From: a virus | Virus record (IMG/VR): IMGVR_UViG_3300034061_002955 | Location: 1 to 31,904 of that record | Reading direction: 5' to 3' (one strand) | Length of the DNA: 31,904 nt | Shown: one piece after another, positions 30,755 through 31,904 of the stretch | Numbering within the stretch: the first letter of the stretch is position 1 | Layout of the letters: each line of letters opens with the position of its first letter | The notes under the pieces: generated by a model | The model's database searches: none | What the model saw: the letters and a program-made list of their open reading frames with translations, nothing else | What the model was told of the DNA's origin: nothing | Program-made: the position numbers and the translations under genes

Positions 30755-31904
30755 TTCAATACCGATCTATAAAACTCCATTCTGTTTTTTGAAACAAAAT
30801 CTAAATTGTATTTTTCTTTTACAGTTTCATATAAAGCATCACCCATATCTTTAATTTGTTCTGGGTTATTAACTAATCTCTTAATTAACTTATGCCAATC
30901 TTTATGACTTCTCTTTTGTTCAACCAAAAAACCATTCTTACCATCAATAATATCTTCTGTATATGGTTCAATATGTGACGCAATTAAAGCTTTTTTATGG
31001 AATCCAGCCTCCATTACCTTTAACGATGATTTAACCCTATTAAACTCAGTTTCTACTAACGGAGCCAATGAAATGTCAAAGTAGTTATAGTTTGTAGCGT
31101 ATTTGTTAATCGGTAATGTCCATCTTCTTCTATATGGTTCATTCTTTTCATCAAAATTACCTTGAACAAATCTTTCTAAAAACATCTTATATGATGGTTT
31201 AATAATCTTGTAATTATCAGTTACAATCTTCTCATAATCATACCATACTGTTTCATGTGGTTGTATTGGTTCTTGTGTTTGTTCCCCTGTTTGAGCGTTT
31301 ATGGTTGTCTTTGTTCCCCTTAAATCAAACCCACATAAAACAAACTGAATCTTATTCATAATACTATCGTCGCTTGATAATACGTTTGTTACACCTTGTA
31401 ATAATTGTAAATCTTTTAAGTGTGATGAACCACCTAAATAACCAATACCAATCTTTTCATTTTCTTCTCTATTCGGAATGAATTGTCTATCTCTTGGATT
31501 AATCGCATTTGGAAATATAACCACATTCTTATTGTATTGTCTTATCTTAGACGCAAAATAAGAATTAGTTGTTGTAACATAATCAAATATCTTTAAGTTC
31601 TCAATAATCTTTTTATCGATTTGTTGATGTTTAATGATTTGATACAATCCGTGTGATGGATCAACCAACCAATGATCGTCAATATCACCAATGATAATTT
31701 GATTTGGGTTTTGTTGTTTTAATCTTTTATATATTTCTGGCGTTGCTCCAATATCAGGAGTTAAACTTCTATGACAGAAAATAATATTATAATCTTTATA
31801 TCTTGTAATATCTGTGAAATCTGAAATATCTATAATATCGATATGGATTTCATCCTGAAACATTTCTTGTAGATGAACGTGAGGCCATCTCATTCTGTAT
31901 GCAC
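30751..31904 (-). CDS. GT4-family glycosyltransferase (5' end outside the window)
   Basis: At least 384 residues are visible; the frame is open through the right edge, so the ATG at 31893 is probably internal. GIGYLGGSSHLKDLQL and the upstream NAINPRD correspond to the GT-B inter-domain nucleotide-sugar region. FDISLAPLVETEFNRVKSSL continues into KVMEAGFHKKALIAS and then GKNGFLVEQ, which is the C-terminal donor-binding E...nr.KS.LK..E pattern of GT4 enzymes. It would transfer a sugar from a nucleotide donor; the target may be phage DNA, virion proteins or host surface glycans. It overlaps the short fibre-tip-like gene by ATGA, and virion glycosylation would fit that pairing, though only by context. 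Confidence 0.85.
   Translation of the reverse strand, partial: AYRMRWPHVHLQEMFQDEIHIDIIDISDFTDITRYKDYNIIFCHRSLTPDIGATPEIYKRLKQQNPNQIIIGDIDDHWLVDPSHGLYQIIKHQQIDKKIIENLKIFDYVTTTNSYFASKIRQYNKNVVIFPNAINPRDRQFIPNREENEKIGIGYLGGSSHLKDLQLLQGVTNVLSSDDSIMNKIQFVLCGFDLRGTKTTINAQTGEQTQEPIQPHETVWYDYEKIVTDNYKIIKPSYKMFLERFVQGNFDEKNEPYRRRWTLPINKYATNYNYFDISLAPLVETEFNRVKSSLKVMEAGFHKKALIASHIEPYTEDIIDGKNGFLVEQKRSHKDWHKLIKRLVNNPEQIKDMGDALYETVKEKYNLDFVSKNRMEFYRSVLK

Noticed and set aside
31891-31893. ATG at 31893 as the glycosyltransferase start
   Set aside because: The reading frame continues without a stop to the window edge (residues AYR precede MRWPH), and GT4 enzymes need an additional N-terminal strand-loop before this point, so the gene is treated as partial.
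1-31904. tRNA genes, integrase or attachment sites
   Set aside because: No cloverleaf with a TTCGA-type arm was recognised by eye and no recombinase motifs appear in any gene; a tRNAscan-type search would be needed to be certain.

Overview
The window looks like part of a large, AT-rich genome of a lytic tailed phage with a contractile (T4-like) tail, infecting a member of the Bacteroidota, probably Flavobacteria or a relative. The phage assignment rests on a gp25-like baseplate wedge protein and a gp6/J-like wedge protein on the plus strand, a P2-I-like (gp7 position) baseplate protein, and a run of large Gly/Ser/Thr/Asn-rich virion proteins. A DnaB-type helicase, FEN-type exonuclease, dUTPase, ribonucleotide reductase and RuvC-like resolvase also fit. 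The host inference rests on several promoter-like sites of the Bacteroidota type (TTTG, about 19-20 nt, then TAnnTTTG), the absence of obvious Shine-Dalgarno sequences, and a small protein resembling the Hc1 histone-like family common in Bacteroidota. No tRNA, rRNA, CRISPR array, integrase or insertion sequence was recognised.

Layout. Positions 1-753 hold two leftward genes: a class-II CCA-adding/poly(A)-polymerase-like nucleotidyltransferase cut by the left edge, and an N4BP2L-like P-loop kinase. A divergent promoter region leads to two rightward genes of unknown function (848-2484), each followed by a hairpin terminator. From 2501 to 5055 a compact leftward operon encodes a RuvC-like nuclease, a HAD phosphatase, an Hc1-like basic protein, two small membrane proteins and two unknowns, one with faint tail-tube character. 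From 5092 to 20007 a nearly gapless leftward run encodes virion proteins: a collar/fibre-like protein, proteins with FN3/PKD-like modules, the I-like baseplate protein and two very large proteins. From 20062 to 22238 gp25 and gp6 run rightward, divergent from that run.

From 22239 to the right edge everything is leftward: a KWC-motif/nucleotidyltransferase fusion, an unlisted 55-codon ORF, a polyphosphate kinase 2, an adenosylcobalamin-dependent ribonucleoside-triphosphate reductase, a DnaB-like helicase with a small partner gene, dUTPase, FEN exonuclease, a short protein with a fibre-tip-like ending, and a GT4 glycosyltransferase running off the edge.

Functionally, the right half supplies replication and dNTPs: the reductase works on NTPs, PPK2 could regenerate NTPs from polyphosphate, dUTPase removes dUTP, and helicase and exonuclease act at the fork. 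The middle builds baseplate, fibres and other tail parts. The left end mixes nucleic-acid processing enzymes with unknown, possibly packaged, proteins. Two observations stand out. A TATTTATA element lies 4-5 nt before the start codons of genes that begin structural transcription units, suggesting a -35-less late promoter producing nearly leaderless mRNAs. Two proteins also carry short N-terminal amphipathic tags ending in L-x-E, resembling T4 capsid-targeting, protease-cleaved peptides.
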